Made by a program: the position numbers and the translations under genes | Origin: Streptomyces sp. HUAS 15-9 | Lineage (GTDB): Bacteria; Actinomycetota; Actinomycetes; Streptomycetales; Streptomycetaceae | Length of the DNA: 64,000 bases | Assembly (NCBI RefSeq): GCF_025642155.1 | Contig: NZ_CP106798.1 | Span: 5,890,001 to 5,954,000, forward strand | Direction of reading: 5' to 3' | Notes under the pieces: generated by a model | Databases searched by the model: none | Told to the model about the DNA's origin: nothing | The model's input: only the letters and a program-made list of their open reading frames with translations | Shown here: positions 7,385 through 16,001 of the stretch, one piece after another | How the letters are laid out: each line of letters opens with the position of its first letter | Numbering within the stretch: the first letter of the stretch is position 1

Positions 7385-8842
7385 TCACGAGTCGAGAACC
7401 GCCCTCATCACCGCCTTGGCGATCGGTGCCGCGTCCCCGCCCCCGCTGATGTCCCCGCGGTCCGCCGCCGCGTCCTCCACCACCACGGCCACCGCCACCC
7501 TCGGCTCCAGCTGGTCGTCGCGCTGCGCCCACGACACGAACCAGGCGTACGGCACACCGGAGTTGCCGATGCCGTGCTGGGCGGTGCCCGTCTTGCCGCC
7601 GACCGTGGCACCGGGGATCGCGGCATTGGCGCCGGTGCCCTCCCGCACCACGTCGGTCATCAACTCCCGCATCCGCACGGCCGTCGCCGGGTTCATCGCC
7701 TGGCGGATCGGACGGGAACCGGTCGTCGCGACCGTCTCGCCGCCCTTGCGGACGGTCCGCTCCACCAGATACGGCGTCCGCACCTGCCCGCCGTTGGCGA
7801 CGGCCGCCGCGACCATCGCCATCTGGAGCGGCGTGGCCCGCGTGTTGTACTGGCCGATGGAGGACAGGGCCAACTGCGCCTTGTCCACCTGGGTGTCGAA
7901 CGTGCTCGGCGCGACCGAGAAGGGGATCCTCAGGCCGGTGTCGTTGAAGCCGAAGGCCTGGGCCGTCGAGGCCATGGCCTCGAGCCCCACGTCCACGCCC
8001 AGCTTCGCGAACACCGTGTTGCACGACCACTCGAACGCGGTCCGCACCGAGGTGTCCTCGCAGTCGTCGGACTCGTTCGTCAGACGCGTCCTCGTACCGG
8101 GCAGCCTGTAGGGGTCGGGGGAGTCGGTGGGCGCGTCCAGGTCGCTGACGGTCCCCGCGTCCAGCGCCGCCGCCGCGGTGACCACCTTGAAGGTGGAACC
8201 CGGCGGATAGGTCTGCCGTACGGCCCGGTTGAGCATCGGCTGCTCCGGGTCGTCGTTGAGCCGCGCCCAGGCCGAGGTCACCCGGTCGCCGTTCCCGGAC
8301 AGCTCGGCGGGGTCGTACGAGGGGGTGGAGACCAGCGCCAGGATCCGGCCGGTCGACGGCTCGACGGCCGCCACCGCGCCCTTGCGCGCGCCGAGCCCCC
8401 GGTAAGCCGCCTCCTGCGCGGCCCGGTTGAGCGTCGTGACGACGTCGCCGGGCCGGTTCCGCGCGCGCGTGACGTCGTTCCACAGGGGGAACGGCGACAG
8501 CATCGGGTCGGTGCCGGACAGGATGCCGTCCTCGGCGTGCTCCAGGAACGTCGTGCCGTACACCTGCGAGGCGAAGCCGGTCACCGGGGCGTACAACGGC
8601 CCGTTCCGGTACGTCCGTTCGTGGCGGAGCTGCTCGCCGGTGTCCTTGGAACCGGTGACCGGGATGCCGTCGACCAGGATGTCGCCGCGCGGCTGGCCGT
8701 AACGGGCGATCGCGGAGCGGCGGTTGGCCGCGTTCCCGTCGTAGGAGGGAGCCTGGACGACCTGGACGCGGGCGGCGTTGACGAGCAGCGCCACCATCAG
8801 CAGGGCGCAGAACGCGGCTGCGTGCCGCATGTACTTGGTCAC
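7385..8842 (-). CDS. class B penicillin-binding protein (PbpA type)
   Basis: A 485-residue inner-membrane transpeptidase with one N-terminal membrane anchor (about residues 8-24), a pedestal domain and a C-terminal penicillin-binding domain. The serine-acyl-transferase motifs are S216TFK219, S273CN275 and K417TGTA. It cross-links peptidoglycan outside the membrane and is the partner of the SEDS glycosyltransferase encoded immediately upstream with an ATGA overlap. Such PBP/SEDS pairs build wall during division, elongation or sporulation. The usual PASTA kinase neighbours are absent, so this may be a second, specialised pair. Confidence 0.93.
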   Translation of the reverse strand: MTKYMRHAAAFCALLMVALLVNAARVQVVQAPSYDGNAANRRSAIARYGQPRGDILVDGIPVTGSKDTGEQLRHERTYRNGPLYAPVTGFASQVYGTTFLEHAEDGILSGTDPMLSPFPLWNDVTRARNRPGDVVTTLNRAAQEAAYRGLGARKGAVAAVEPSTGRILALVSTPSYDPAELSGNGDRVTSAWARLNDDPEQPMLNRAVRQTYPPGSTFKVVTAAAALDAGTVSDLDAPTDSPDPYRLPGTRTRLTNESDDCEDTSVRTAFEWSCNTVFAKLGVDVGLEAMASTAQAFGFNDTGLRIPFSVAPSTFDTQVDKAQLALSSIGQYNTRATPLQMAMVAAAVANGGQVRTPYLVERTVRKGGETVATTGSRPIRQAMNPATAVRMRELMTDVVREGTGANAAIPGATVGGKTGTAQHGIGNSGVPYAWFVSWAQRDDQLEPRVAVAVVVEDAAADRGDISGGGDAAPIAKAVMRAVLDS

Positions 8843-10200
8843 GGGGCCACCCGGCCGTCGTACTGGCTGCGGGCCGAGTCGCTCACCCGGATCAGCAGGG
8901 CCACGATCGTCCAGTTGGTGACCACGGAGGAGCCGCCCTGCGCCAGGAACGGCATCGCCATGCCGGTCAGCGGGATCAGCCCGGTCACCCCGCCCGCGAT
9001 CACGAACACCTGGAGCGCCACGATCGAGGCGAGGCCGAGGGCGAGCAGCCGGCCGAAGGGATCGCGCAGCGCGAGCCCGGCCCGGTAGCCGCGCTCCACG
9101 AGGAGCCCGTAGAGGATGAAGATCGCCGACAGGCCGGCCAGGCCCAGCTCCTCTCCGGCCGTCGCCAGGATGAAGTCCGACTTGGCCGCGAAGCCGATCA
9201 GGATGGAGTGGCCGAGGCCGAGCCCGGCGCCGAGGACCCCGCCCGCCGCGAAGGCGAACAGGGACTGGGCGAGCTGGTTGGGGCCGAGGCCCGCCTCGAT
9301 CGTGGCGAACGGGTGCTGCCAGTCCTGGACCCTGCTGTGCACATGCGGTTCCAGCCAGCCGACGGCGACCGCGCCGAGCACCGCGAGCAGCAGGCCGACC
9401 GCGATCCAGCCGGTGCGGCCGGTGGCCACGTACAGCAGCACGACGAACAGGCCGAAGAAGAGCAGCGAGGTGCCGAGGTCCCGCTCCAGGACCAGGACGC
9501 CCACGCTGATCAGCCAGATGGCGAGGACCGGGCCGAGGACCCGCCCGGTGGGCAGTTGCACGAACCAGATCCGGCGGCCGGCGTAGGCGAGCGCGTTGCG
9601 GTTGGCCGCCAGGTACGCGGCGAAGAACACCGCGAGGAGCACCTTCGCGAACTCGCCCGGCTGGATGGAGAATCCGGCGAACAGGATCCAGATGTGGGCG
9701 CCGTTCACGGCCGGGAAGAGAATCGGCACCATGAGCAGGGCGAGGGCGGTGACCACGCTGACGTACGCGTAGCGCTGGAGCACCCGGTGGTCGCGCAGCA
9801 GCAGCACCACCACGATGAACAGCGCCACCCCGAGCGTGGACCAGACGAGTTGGGCGGGGGCGGCCCGGTCGCCGGGTGTCTCCAGGTCGAGCCGGTAGAT
9901 GAGGACCAGACCGAGGCCGTTGAGCAGCACGCCGATGGGCAGCGGGAGGGGATCGGCGTACGGGGCCCGGACGCGGACCGCGATGTGTGCGAGCAGGGCG
10001 AGCACGCCGAGCCCGGCGCCGTAGCCGAGGGCACCGGGCGGGACGGTGCCGGTCTTCGCCAGGCCGACATCGCAGTAGCCGTACACGGACAGCAGTACGG
10101 CCAGCACGATCAGGGCGAGTTCGATGCCACGGCGCCGGGGGAGACGTACATCGGACGCGGGGGCCTGCCTCGCCGCCACGGTGGTTCCGGCCTTCGTCAT
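8839..10200 (-). CDS. SEDS peptidoglycan glycosyltransferase (RodA/FtsW/SpoVE family)
   Basis: A 453-residue polytopic membrane protein with about 12 hydrophobic segments. SEDS signatures include FSIQPGEFAKVLLAVFFAAY, ERDLGTSLLFFGLF, NQLAQSLFAFAAGGVLGAGLG and the terminal LPLTGMAMPFLAQGGSS-like loop. The enzyme polymerises lipid II into glycan strands. Its stop codon overlaps the start of the class B PBP gene (ATGA), indicating coupled translation of a polymerase-transpeptidase pair. An N-terminal tail of about 25 residues precedes the first membrane span. Confidence 0.93.
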   Translation of the reverse strand: MTKAGTTVAARQAPASDVRLPRRRGIELALIVLAVLLSVYGYCDVGLAKTGTVPPGALGYGAGLGVLALLAHIAVRVRAPYADPLPLPIGVLLNGLGLVLIYRLDLETPGDRAAPAQLVWSTLGVALFIVVVLLLRDHRVLQRYAYVSVVTALALLMVPILFPAVNGAHIWILFAGFSIQPGEFAKVLLAVFFAAYLAANRNALAYAGRRIWFVQLPTGRVLGPVLAIWLISVGVLVLERDLGTSLLFFGLFVVLLYVATGRTGWIAVGLLLAVLGAVAVGWLEPHVHSRVQDWQHPFATIEAGLGPNQLAQSLFAFAAGGVLGAGLGLGHSILIGFAAKSDFILATAGEELGLAGLSAIFILYGLLVERGYRAGLALRDPFGRLLALGLASIVALQVFVIAGGVTGLIPLTGMAMPFLAQGGSSVVTNWTIVALLIRVSDSARSQYDGRVAP

Positions 10201-10278
10201 GTCCGGAACTTACCTAAATGGGACGCCTTGCGCGCCCTGTGGCCGACGCCAGCGTGGCGAGCCCCGGCCAAGGCTCCG

Positions 10279-11568
10279 TCACGTCGCCTCGGACGCCACC
10301 GGACCGGCCGCCGACGGGGCCGACGGCAGCGTCAGTGTGGCCACCGCGCCGTCGTCGAGGGCGTTGGCGAAGGTCAGCCGGGCGCCCAGCACCTCCGCCT
10401 GGCCCAGCGCGATGGTCAGCCCGAGACCGTGGCCCCTCGCCCCGCCCTCGGTACGGAAGCGCTGCGGTCCGTGCTCCACCAGGTAGTCCGGATAACCGTC
10501 CCCGTGGTCCCGTACGACCACGACCGGACCGTCCACCGTCAGCACCACCGGGCCCCGCCCGTGCTTGTGCGCGTTCGCCACGAGATTCCCGAGCACCCGC
10601 TCCAGCCGGCGCCGGTCGGTCTCCACCCGGACGTCGCGTACGACCTTCACCTCGGTGTCGGTGCCCGACGCCCGCACCACCCGCCGGGCCAGCGCGCCCA
10701 GCTCCTCCGTGTCCAGGTCCAGCCGCTCCCGCCCGGTGTCGAGCCGGGAGATCTCCAGCAGGTCCTCGGTGAGCGTGCGCAGCGCCGCCACCCGGTCCCG
10801 CACCAGCTCCGTCGGCCGGCCCGGCGGCAGCAGCTCGGCCGCCGCGTGCAGCCCGGTCAGCGGGGTGCGCAGCTCGTGCGCCACGTCCGCGGTGAACCGC
10901 TGCTCGCTCTGCAGCTTGCTCTGCAGCGACGACGCCATCGAGTCCAGCGCGGCGGCGACCGCGGCCACCTCGTCGTGGGAGCGTGCCACGTCCTTCGTAT
11001 GCGGGTCGTTCACGCGCGCGTCCAGGTCGCCCGCGCTGATCCGCCGGGCCACCCGTGCCGTGCCGTGCAGCCGCCGGGTCACCCGGGTCACCGCGAACGC
11101 GCCGATCAGCAGGGTCACCCCGATCGCCAGCGCCGACGACCACAGGATCGACCGGTCGAGCGCGGAGATGGTGCGGGCCTGCTGCGAGTAGTCGACCTCG
11201 ACGGCCAGCGCCCGCTCGCCGTCGGCGGGGCCCGCCGCCCACATCGTGGGGTGCCCGCGATGGGCCGCGACCATCGTGCCCCGGTCCCCGGCCACCGCCA
11301 GCGTCCGCAGCGGCTCCGGCAGCCCGGCGGGGTCGACCCCGGCGCCCGGCAGCAGCGCGTCCCCGGCCTGGTACGCCCTGGTCGCGTCCGCCAGCCGGTC
11401 CAGCGCCTGGTCCCGGGCCTGGCCGACGGTCTGGTTGGTCACCGAGACGTGCACCAGGATGCCGAGCAGGGCGGCCAGCGCACAGAGCATCACCGCGATG
11501 AACGCGGCGGACTTCGCCGCGAGTGTCCCGGCCCACTGGGGCAGGCTCATCCTCATCCTCATCCTCAT
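10279..11568 (-). CDS. sensor histidine kinase without adjacent response regulator
   Basis: A 429-residue two-component sensor. A transmembrane helix (about 18-42), an extracytoplasmic domain, a second helix (about 145-163), HAMP (165-220), HisKA with phospho-acceptor H231 in ADVAHELRTPL, then an HATPase_c domain with NLVANAHKHG (N box), RDHGDGYP and GHGLGLTIA (G boxes). The first ATG overlaps the lipoprotein stop (ATGA). Tandem ATGAGG repeats give four possible starts at 11568, 11562, 11556 and 11550; I use the first because of the overlap. No response regulator gene is adjacent, so its partner is encoded elsewhere or it works with the lipoprotein. Confidence 0.9.
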   Translation of the reverse strand: MRMRMRMSLPQWAGTLAAKSAAFIAVMLCALAALLGILVHVSVTNQTVGQARDQALDRLADATRAYQAGDALLPGAGVDPAGLPEPLRTLAVAGDRGTMVAAHRGHPTMWAAGPADGERALAVEVDYSQQARTISALDRSILWSSALAIGVTLLIGAFAVTRVTRRLHGTARVARRISAGDLDARVNDPHTKDVARSHDEVAAVAAALDSMASSLQSKLQSEQRFTADVAHELRTPLTGLHAAAELLPPGRPTELVRDRVAALRTLTEDLLEISRLDTGRERLDLDTEELGALARRVVRASGTDTEVKVVRDVRVETDRRRLERVLGNLVANAHKHGRGPVVLTVDGPVVVVRDHGDGYPDYLVEHGPQRFRTEGGARGHGLGLTIALGQAEVLGARLTFANALDDGAVATLTLPSAPSAAGPVASEAT

Positions 11569-12293
11569 CGCCCGCTCGCGGAGGGGGAGGCAGAGGGGGA
11601 CGGGGCGGGTGACTGCTTCCTCCGGCCGGTGCGCAGGAACTCGTCGCGCGTGAACACCATCGCGTGCTGGCTCTGGTCCCACTCCCAGGTCGTGCGGTAC
11701 TCGTAGCCGGTGATCCCGGCCGGAGAGCGGACGATCACCGCCCGTCCGGCGAGCTCGACCCCGATGATCGCGTCGTTGTCGGACATGACCTGGACCAGCC
11801 GGTCCCCTTCGAAGGCGTAGACGCGCACGGCGGTCTGGTTGGTCGGGAACAGCCGGAAGCCCAGCGTCATGTCCTGCCGTCCGTCGCCGGTCAGGTCCCG
11901 GTAGTACGCCTTCAGCAGCGGGCACCGGCCGCGGTCCCCGCCCTTGCCGCACTCGTCCATCCGCACGGCCGTCTCGTGGTACGGGCCCTTGGCGCCGTAG
12001 TCGGCCGGGTGCGCGGCGATCTCCGCCCGTACGACGGCCACCGGATCGATCTTGCGGATGTCCCGTCCGGGATCGGTCAAGCCCTTCACGACCTCGGTCG
12101 ACCCCTCGTCGTACTCATAGGCCGGGCTGGACGCGGGCCGCAGATCCGGCCAGAGCTTCACGGGGCTGATCGCGGTGGGGGTCGCACCGTCGCGCCGCAG
12201 TTCGCCCGTGTCGCCGCAGGCTGCCGCCGTCGCCGCGAGAAGGCCGACGGCGAGGGCGGAGAGGGCGGTGCGCGCGGGACGGCTGAAGGGCAC
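11565..12293 (-). CDS. secreted lipoprotein cotranscribed with a sensor kinase
   Basis: A 242-residue lipoprotein. An Arg-containing, hydrophobic signal peptide ends in a lipobox (ATAAAC, Cys about 26), so the mature protein is lipid-anchored outside the membrane. It has four further cysteines or Cys-rich spots (DECGKGGDRGRCPL) and a YYRDLTGDGRQDM stretch resembling a calcium-binding FG-GAP repeat. The C terminus is a Ser/Pro/Ala linker. It overlaps the kinase start by 4 bases, suggesting it modulates or feeds the kinase, as accessory lipoproteins do in other actinomycete systems. Confidence 0.8.
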   Translation of the reverse strand: MPFSRPARTALSALAVGLLAATAAACGDTGELRRDGATPTAISPVKLWPDLRPASSPAYEYDEGSTEVVKGLTDPGRDIRKIDPVAVVRAEIAAHPADYGAKGPYHETAVRMDECGKGGDRGRCPLLKAYYRDLTGDGRQDMTLGFRLFPTNQTAVRVYAFEGDRLVQVMSDNDAIIGVELAGRAVIVRSPAGITGYEYRTTWEWDQSQHAMVFTRDEFLRTGRRKQSPAPSPSASPSASGR

Positions 12294-12441
12294 GGTACTC
12301 CTGTGGCTCGGATCGATCGGTGGCGCCGTACACCCTATTCGTCCGGAGAAACGGTTATCCCGCTACTTGGGTCATCCCGCTGTCTGGAGGTCCCGGCGGC
12401 GGGCCCTGCCGCTCGGCGGCGGGCTCAGCGGCAGGGCTTCA

Positions 12442-12972
12442 CTACTCGGCCAGTTCCTCCAGGAGCCGTACGGTCGGCAGGCCCGTGCGCAGATAGTCGA
12501 CGAACAGCTCGTTGTGCAGGGCCCAGGGGGAGCGCCGGCGGCGGATGAGCCGGATGGCCTCCTCGGCGGAGTGCCCCCGGTCGACCAGGGCGTGCGCGAC
12601 CACCAGCCCCGAGCGGTTGTAGCCGCTGTAACACCGGACGAGCACGCTGCGCCCCGTGTCCAGCGCGTCACCCGCGGCCCGGGCCAGCCGCATGACACCG
12701 GCGAGCTGGGTGCCGTCCAGCGGACCGTCCGGTATCGGCCACACATGGTGCTCCACACCGGGGTCCGGCCCGTGCCCCGGCAGCCTCAGCAGCGTCTGCA
12801 CAAGATCGAACTCATCCCGGACGACGGCGAGCTCCAGCCCCGAGGGTCCCTTGAACTCGTGCCCGCCCATCCACAGACCGGGCACTATCTCGCTCCACGG
12901 GCTGTCCGGAGCCGGTACGTCGGGTTGCTTCCTGCGGGTCCGCAATGGCGCCTCCCCACCTGCCCCTCCCAA
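12442..12972 (-). CDS. dual-specificity / tyrosine protein phosphatase
   Basis: A 176-residue cytosolic phosphatase with a Cys-x5-Arg loop at C114-R120 (VRCYSGYNRSG), an upstream general-acid region (WPIPDGPL) and a following helix with the SAEEAIRLIRRRR pattern typical of dual-specificity phosphatases. It hydrolyses phosphotyrosine or phosphoserine/threonine through a cysteinyl-phosphate intermediate. The GYN within the loop departs from the usual xGxxR, yet Cys and Arg are conserved. It is divergent from the NERD-like gene. Confidence 0.85.
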   Translation of the reverse strand: MGGAGGEAPLRTRRKQPDVPAPDSPWSEIVPGLWMGGHEFKGPSGLELAVVRDEFDLVQTLLRLPGHGPDPGVEHHVWPIPDGPLDGTQLAGVMRLARAAGDALDTGRSVLVRCYSGYNRSGLVVAHALVDRGHSAEEAIRLIRRRRSPWALHNELFVDYLRTGLPTVRLLEELAE

Positions 12973-13045
12973 CTGGTCTCAAAGGTAGCCGGGTTCTTGC
13001 CCCTGGAGCACCCCTCCTGTTCCCATGGTCAAGGGGTGATGGCAC

Positions 13046-13849
13046 ATGAGCGGACTGCGCGTCGTGCCGGTCTGGCGGCACGGCCAGGAACGGCTGTACG
13101 TCTGTCTCACGGACGGAAGGAACATCGCCTGGTACGACCGTGAGGCGGCCAGGGTCAACCTGCTCAGCGAGGAGAGCAGACAGGACGTACTGGAGGCGCT
13201 GGGCCCCTTCCTGACCGGCCCGGTGGCGGTGGGCCCGCCCCCGGTCCCGACACCGGCGGAGCTCGCCCGCCTCTCCCTTCACCCCGACGACGACCTGGCC
13301 CCCAACCGCCCCGGCGAGGCCCTGCTCGTGGCCCTCGACCGGGACCCGGCCCCGCCCCACCGCCTCCGCCCGGACCCGCGCCGCCGTGCCCTGCTGGCCG
13401 AGCAGGCGATCGGCGAGGCCCTGGACCGCCTGGACGGCGTGGGCTGGCACGCGCTGCACTCGATTCCGTTGCCCGGCGGCGACCGCATCCACCATCTGCT
13501 CATCGGCCCCGGCGGGCTGTTCGCCCTGTACGCCCTCTACGCCCGGAAGCAGCGGGTCCACGTCGCCGATCCCATGGTCGCCCTGGGCCGCCGCGAGCCG
13601 GGCCCGCTGCTGCGCCGCGTCCGCGCCGACGCCGACCGGGCGTCGTACGCCCTGACCGCCGAGGTCCGCCCGGTCCTGGCCCTGGCGGGCCCCGCGACCC
13701 TCTCCGTCCCGGCCCCGCTCCGCGAGATCCGCGTCCTGCAGGACACCGAGCTGGCGGGGCTGGCCCGGCTGGGGGGTGTGCTGAAGCCGGCGGATGTGGA
13801 GGCGTTGCACGCGATGGCCCGGGACCGGAACACGTGGTCCAGGGTGTGA
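13046..13849 (+). CDS. NERD-like (nuclease-related domain) protein
   Basis: A 267-residue soluble protein. The middle (about residues 110-200) resembles a NERD domain: RRRALLAEQAIGEALDRL, GWHALHSIPLPGGDRIHHLLIGPGGLFAL. The first 100 residues are a separate conserved N-terminal part (YVCLTDGRNIAWYDREAARVNLL). The usual NERD catalytic lysine segment is replaced by YARKQRVHV, so nuclease activity is uncertain. It is encoded between a phosphatase and the NHEJ genes. Confidence 0.6.
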   Translation: MSGLRVVPVWRHGQERLYVCLTDGRNIAWYDREAARVNLLSEESRQDVLEALGPFLTGPVAVGPPPVPTPAELARLSLHPDDDLAPNRPGEALLVALDRDPAPPHRLRPDPRRRALLAEQAIGEALDRLDGVGWHALHSIPLPGGDRIHHLLIGPGGLFALYALYARKQRVHVADPMVALGRREPGPLLRRVRADADRASYALTAEVRPVLALAGPATLSVPAPLREIRVLQDTELAGLARLGGVLKPADVEALHAMARDRNTWSRV

Positions 13850-13884
13850 GGGCTCGCCTCCCGGTCATCGGGTGAGCGCGGCGT

Positions 13885-14766
13885 TCACGGCAAGGGACTC
13901 GCGCGCCCCGCGTCCAGCAACGGCGCCATCAGATCCCCGAAGTCCTGCAACCGCGGCGCGATGTCCCCCGCCCGGAACGCCAGCTGCCCCGCCTCCCGGC
14001 ACTGCTCGACCTCCTCCCACGTCACCGGAGTGGAGACGGCCGGCTCACGCCGCGCCCGAACGGTGTACGGAGCCGCCGTGGTCTTCCGCGCGGCGTTCTG
14101 GCTCCAGTCCACGAACACCCTCCCGGGCCGCAGACTCCGCGTCATCCGGTGCACCACCAGCCGGGGCAGCGCCCGCTCCGCCTCCACGGCCAGCCCCTTG
14201 GCGTACTCCGACGCCCGCTCCGACGACACCCCCCGTACCGCCGCGAGCAGATGGAGCCCCTTCGACCCGGACGTCTTCGCATACGCCTCGACCCCGTCGT
14301 CGGCCAGCCGCGCCCGCAGCCACAACGCGACCTCGCAGCAGTGCGCGACCGTCGCCGGGGAGCCGGGATCGAGGTCGAAGACGAGCCGGTCCGCCTCCCC
14401 GGGCGCCTCGATCACCCACTGGGGCGTGTGGAACTCGGTGACGAGGTTCGACGCCCACATCAGCGAGGCCAGATCCTGTACGAGCACCATCCGCGCGGGC
14501 CCGTCCGACCGCGGCACCTGCGCGGAGGTGACCCAGTCGGGCGTACCGGGCGGCACGTTCTTGGTGAAGAACACCTGGCCGTCCGGCCCGTCCGGGTACC
14601 GCAGGAAGGACACCGGCCGGTCCCGGAGATGCGGAAGGAGGACCTCGGCGACGGTCGCGTAGTAGTGCAGCAGCTCGCCCTTGGTGAAGCCGGTCGCCGG
14701 ATACAGCACCTTCTCCAGATTGCTGAGCGCGACCCGCCGCCCCTCCACCTCAGTGATCGGCGTCAT
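13885..14766 (-). CDS. LigD-type NHEJ polymerase/primase domain protein
   Basis: A 293-residue stand-alone LigD polymerase domain of the archaeo-eukaryotic primase fold. Motifs seen: LSNLEKVLYPATGFTKGELL at the N terminus; the metal-binding FDLDPG (two aspartates); TSGSKGLHLL with its histidine; and FVDWSQN with the third aspartate. It fills and extends broken ends during non-homologous end joining. No ATP-dependent ligase or phosphoesterase domain is fused, so a separate ligase is expected elsewhere. It is divergent from ku across 62 bases, the typical Streptomyces arrangement. Confidence 0.93.
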   Translation of the reverse strand: MTPITEVEGRRVALSNLEKVLYPATGFTKGELLHYYATVAEVLLPHLRDRPVSFLRYPDGPDGQVFFTKNVPPGTPDWVTSAQVPRSDGPARMVLVQDLASLMWASNLVTEFHTPQWVIEAPGEADRLVFDLDPGSPATVAHCCEVALWLRARLADDGVEAYAKTSGSKGLHLLAAVRGVSSERASEYAKGLAVEAERALPRLVVHRMTRSLRPGRVFVDWSQNAARKTTAAPYTVRARREPAVSTPVTWEEVEQCREAGQLAFRAGDIAPRLQDFGDLMAPLLDAGRASPLP

Positions 14767-14828
14767 ACGATGAGAATCCCACGAAACTGCAACAAACCCG
14801 GCTTATGTCGAGGGGAAGGGTGCTGCAC

Positions 14829-15971
14829 GTGCGATCCATATGGAACGGCGCCATCTCCTTCGGCCTGGTCAGCATCCCGATCAAGCTGGTGAACGCCACC
14901 GAGAGCCATGCGATCTCCTTCCGCCAGATCCACACCGAGGACGGCGGCCGCATCCGCTACCGCAAGGTCTGCGAACTGGAGGACCGTGAGGTCAGCGGCG
15001 GGGAGATCGGCAAGGGGTACGAGGACGCGGACGGCACGATCATCCCGATCACCGACGAGGACCTGGCCAACCTCCCGATCCCCACGGCACGGACCATCGA
15101 CATCGTCGCCTTCGTCCCGGCCGACCGGATCGACCCGCTCCAGATGGACGCCGCGTACTACCTCGCCGCCGGCGGCGCCCCGGCCGCGAAGCCGTACACC
15201 CTGCTGCGCGAGGCACTCAAGCGCAGCAACAAGGTGGCCATCGCGAAGTACGCGCTGCGCGGCCGCGAACGCCTGGGCATGCTGCGCGTGGTCGGCGACG
15301 CCATCGCCATGCACGGCCTGCTGTGGCCGGACGAGGTCCGCGCCCCCGAGGGTGTCGCCCCGGACGTGGACGTCACGGTCCGCGACAAGGAGCTCGACCT
15401 CGCGGACGCCCTGATGGACACCCTCGGCGAGGTCGACCTGGAGGACCTGCACGACGAGTACCGCGTGGCCCTGGAAGAGGTCATCGCCGCGAAGGCGGCC
15501 GGCGAGGAACTCCCCGAGGCCCCCGCTCCCGCGCCCGGCGGCAAGGTGCTCGACCTGATGGCGGCCCTGGAGAAGAGCGTGCGGGCGGCGAAGGAGTCCC
15601 GGGGCGAGGAAGTGGCCGGTGAGGTGGGGGAGGCGGCCGAGGTGGGCGAGCCACGGGATGCCGAGGTCACCCCGCTCCCGCCGCGCAGAACGACCCGGGC
15701 CGCGCCCAAGGAGACCGGCGGCAAGAAGACGACGGCCGCGGCGAAGAAGACGGCGGCGCCCAGGACGACGACGAAGAGCACGGCGAAGGCCACGGCGAAG
15801 ACCGCGGCCAAGTCGACATCGAAGACCACGGCGAGCACGTCCAAGAGCGCCGCGAAGAAGACGACCGCGAAGAAGACGACCGCTGAGCAATCGACCGCCA
15901 AGAAGACGACCGCCAAGAAGGCGACGAAGGCGGCGGCGAAGAAGGCCACACCCCGCAAGCGCACCGCGTGA
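14829..15971 (+). CDS. ku: Ku, DNA end-binding protein of bacterial NHEJ
   Basis: A 380-residue protein. Residues 1 to about 255 form the bacterial Ku core (SIWNGAISFGLVSIPIKL, KVCELEDREV, DEDLANLPIPTARTIDI, YYLAAGGAPAAKPYTLL). The dimer threads onto DNA ends and recruits the LigD proteins. From about residue 300 the protein becomes a long Lys/Ala/Thr tail of TTAKK-type repeats, as in other actinomycete Ku proteins that bind internal DNA. I chose GTG at 14829 (GGGAAGGG about 9 bases upstream, product starting MRSIWNG) rather than ATG 14805, which has no ribosome site. Confidence 0.93.
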   Translation: MRSIWNGAISFGLVSIPIKLVNATESHAISFRQIHTEDGGRIRYRKVCELEDREVSGGEIGKGYEDADGTIIPITDEDLANLPIPTARTIDIVAFVPADRIDPLQMDAAYYLAAGGAPAAKPYTLLREALKRSNKVAIAKYALRGRERLGMLRVVGDAIAMHGLLWPDEVRAPEGVAPDVDVTVRDKELDLADALMDTLGEVDLEDLHDEYRVALEEVIAAKAAGEELPEAPAPAPGGKVLDLMAALEKSVRAAKESRGEEVAGEVGEAAEVGEPRDAEVTPLPPRRTTRAAPKETGGKKTTAAAKKTAAPRTTTKSTAKATAKTAAKSTSKTTASTSKSAAKKTTAKKTTAEQSTAKKTTAKKATKAAAKKATPRKRTA

Positions 15972-16001
15972 ACGGCGGGCCGGAGCCTCGGCGCCCCGGC
16001 G

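Noticed and set aside
9208..11706. Very long open frame (832 codons) antisense to the SEDS and kinase genes
   Set aside because: It is a GC-rich shadow: composition is Arg/Gly/Pro/Gln-rich with no domain, while the opposite strand carries clear SEDS and histidine-kinase motifs.
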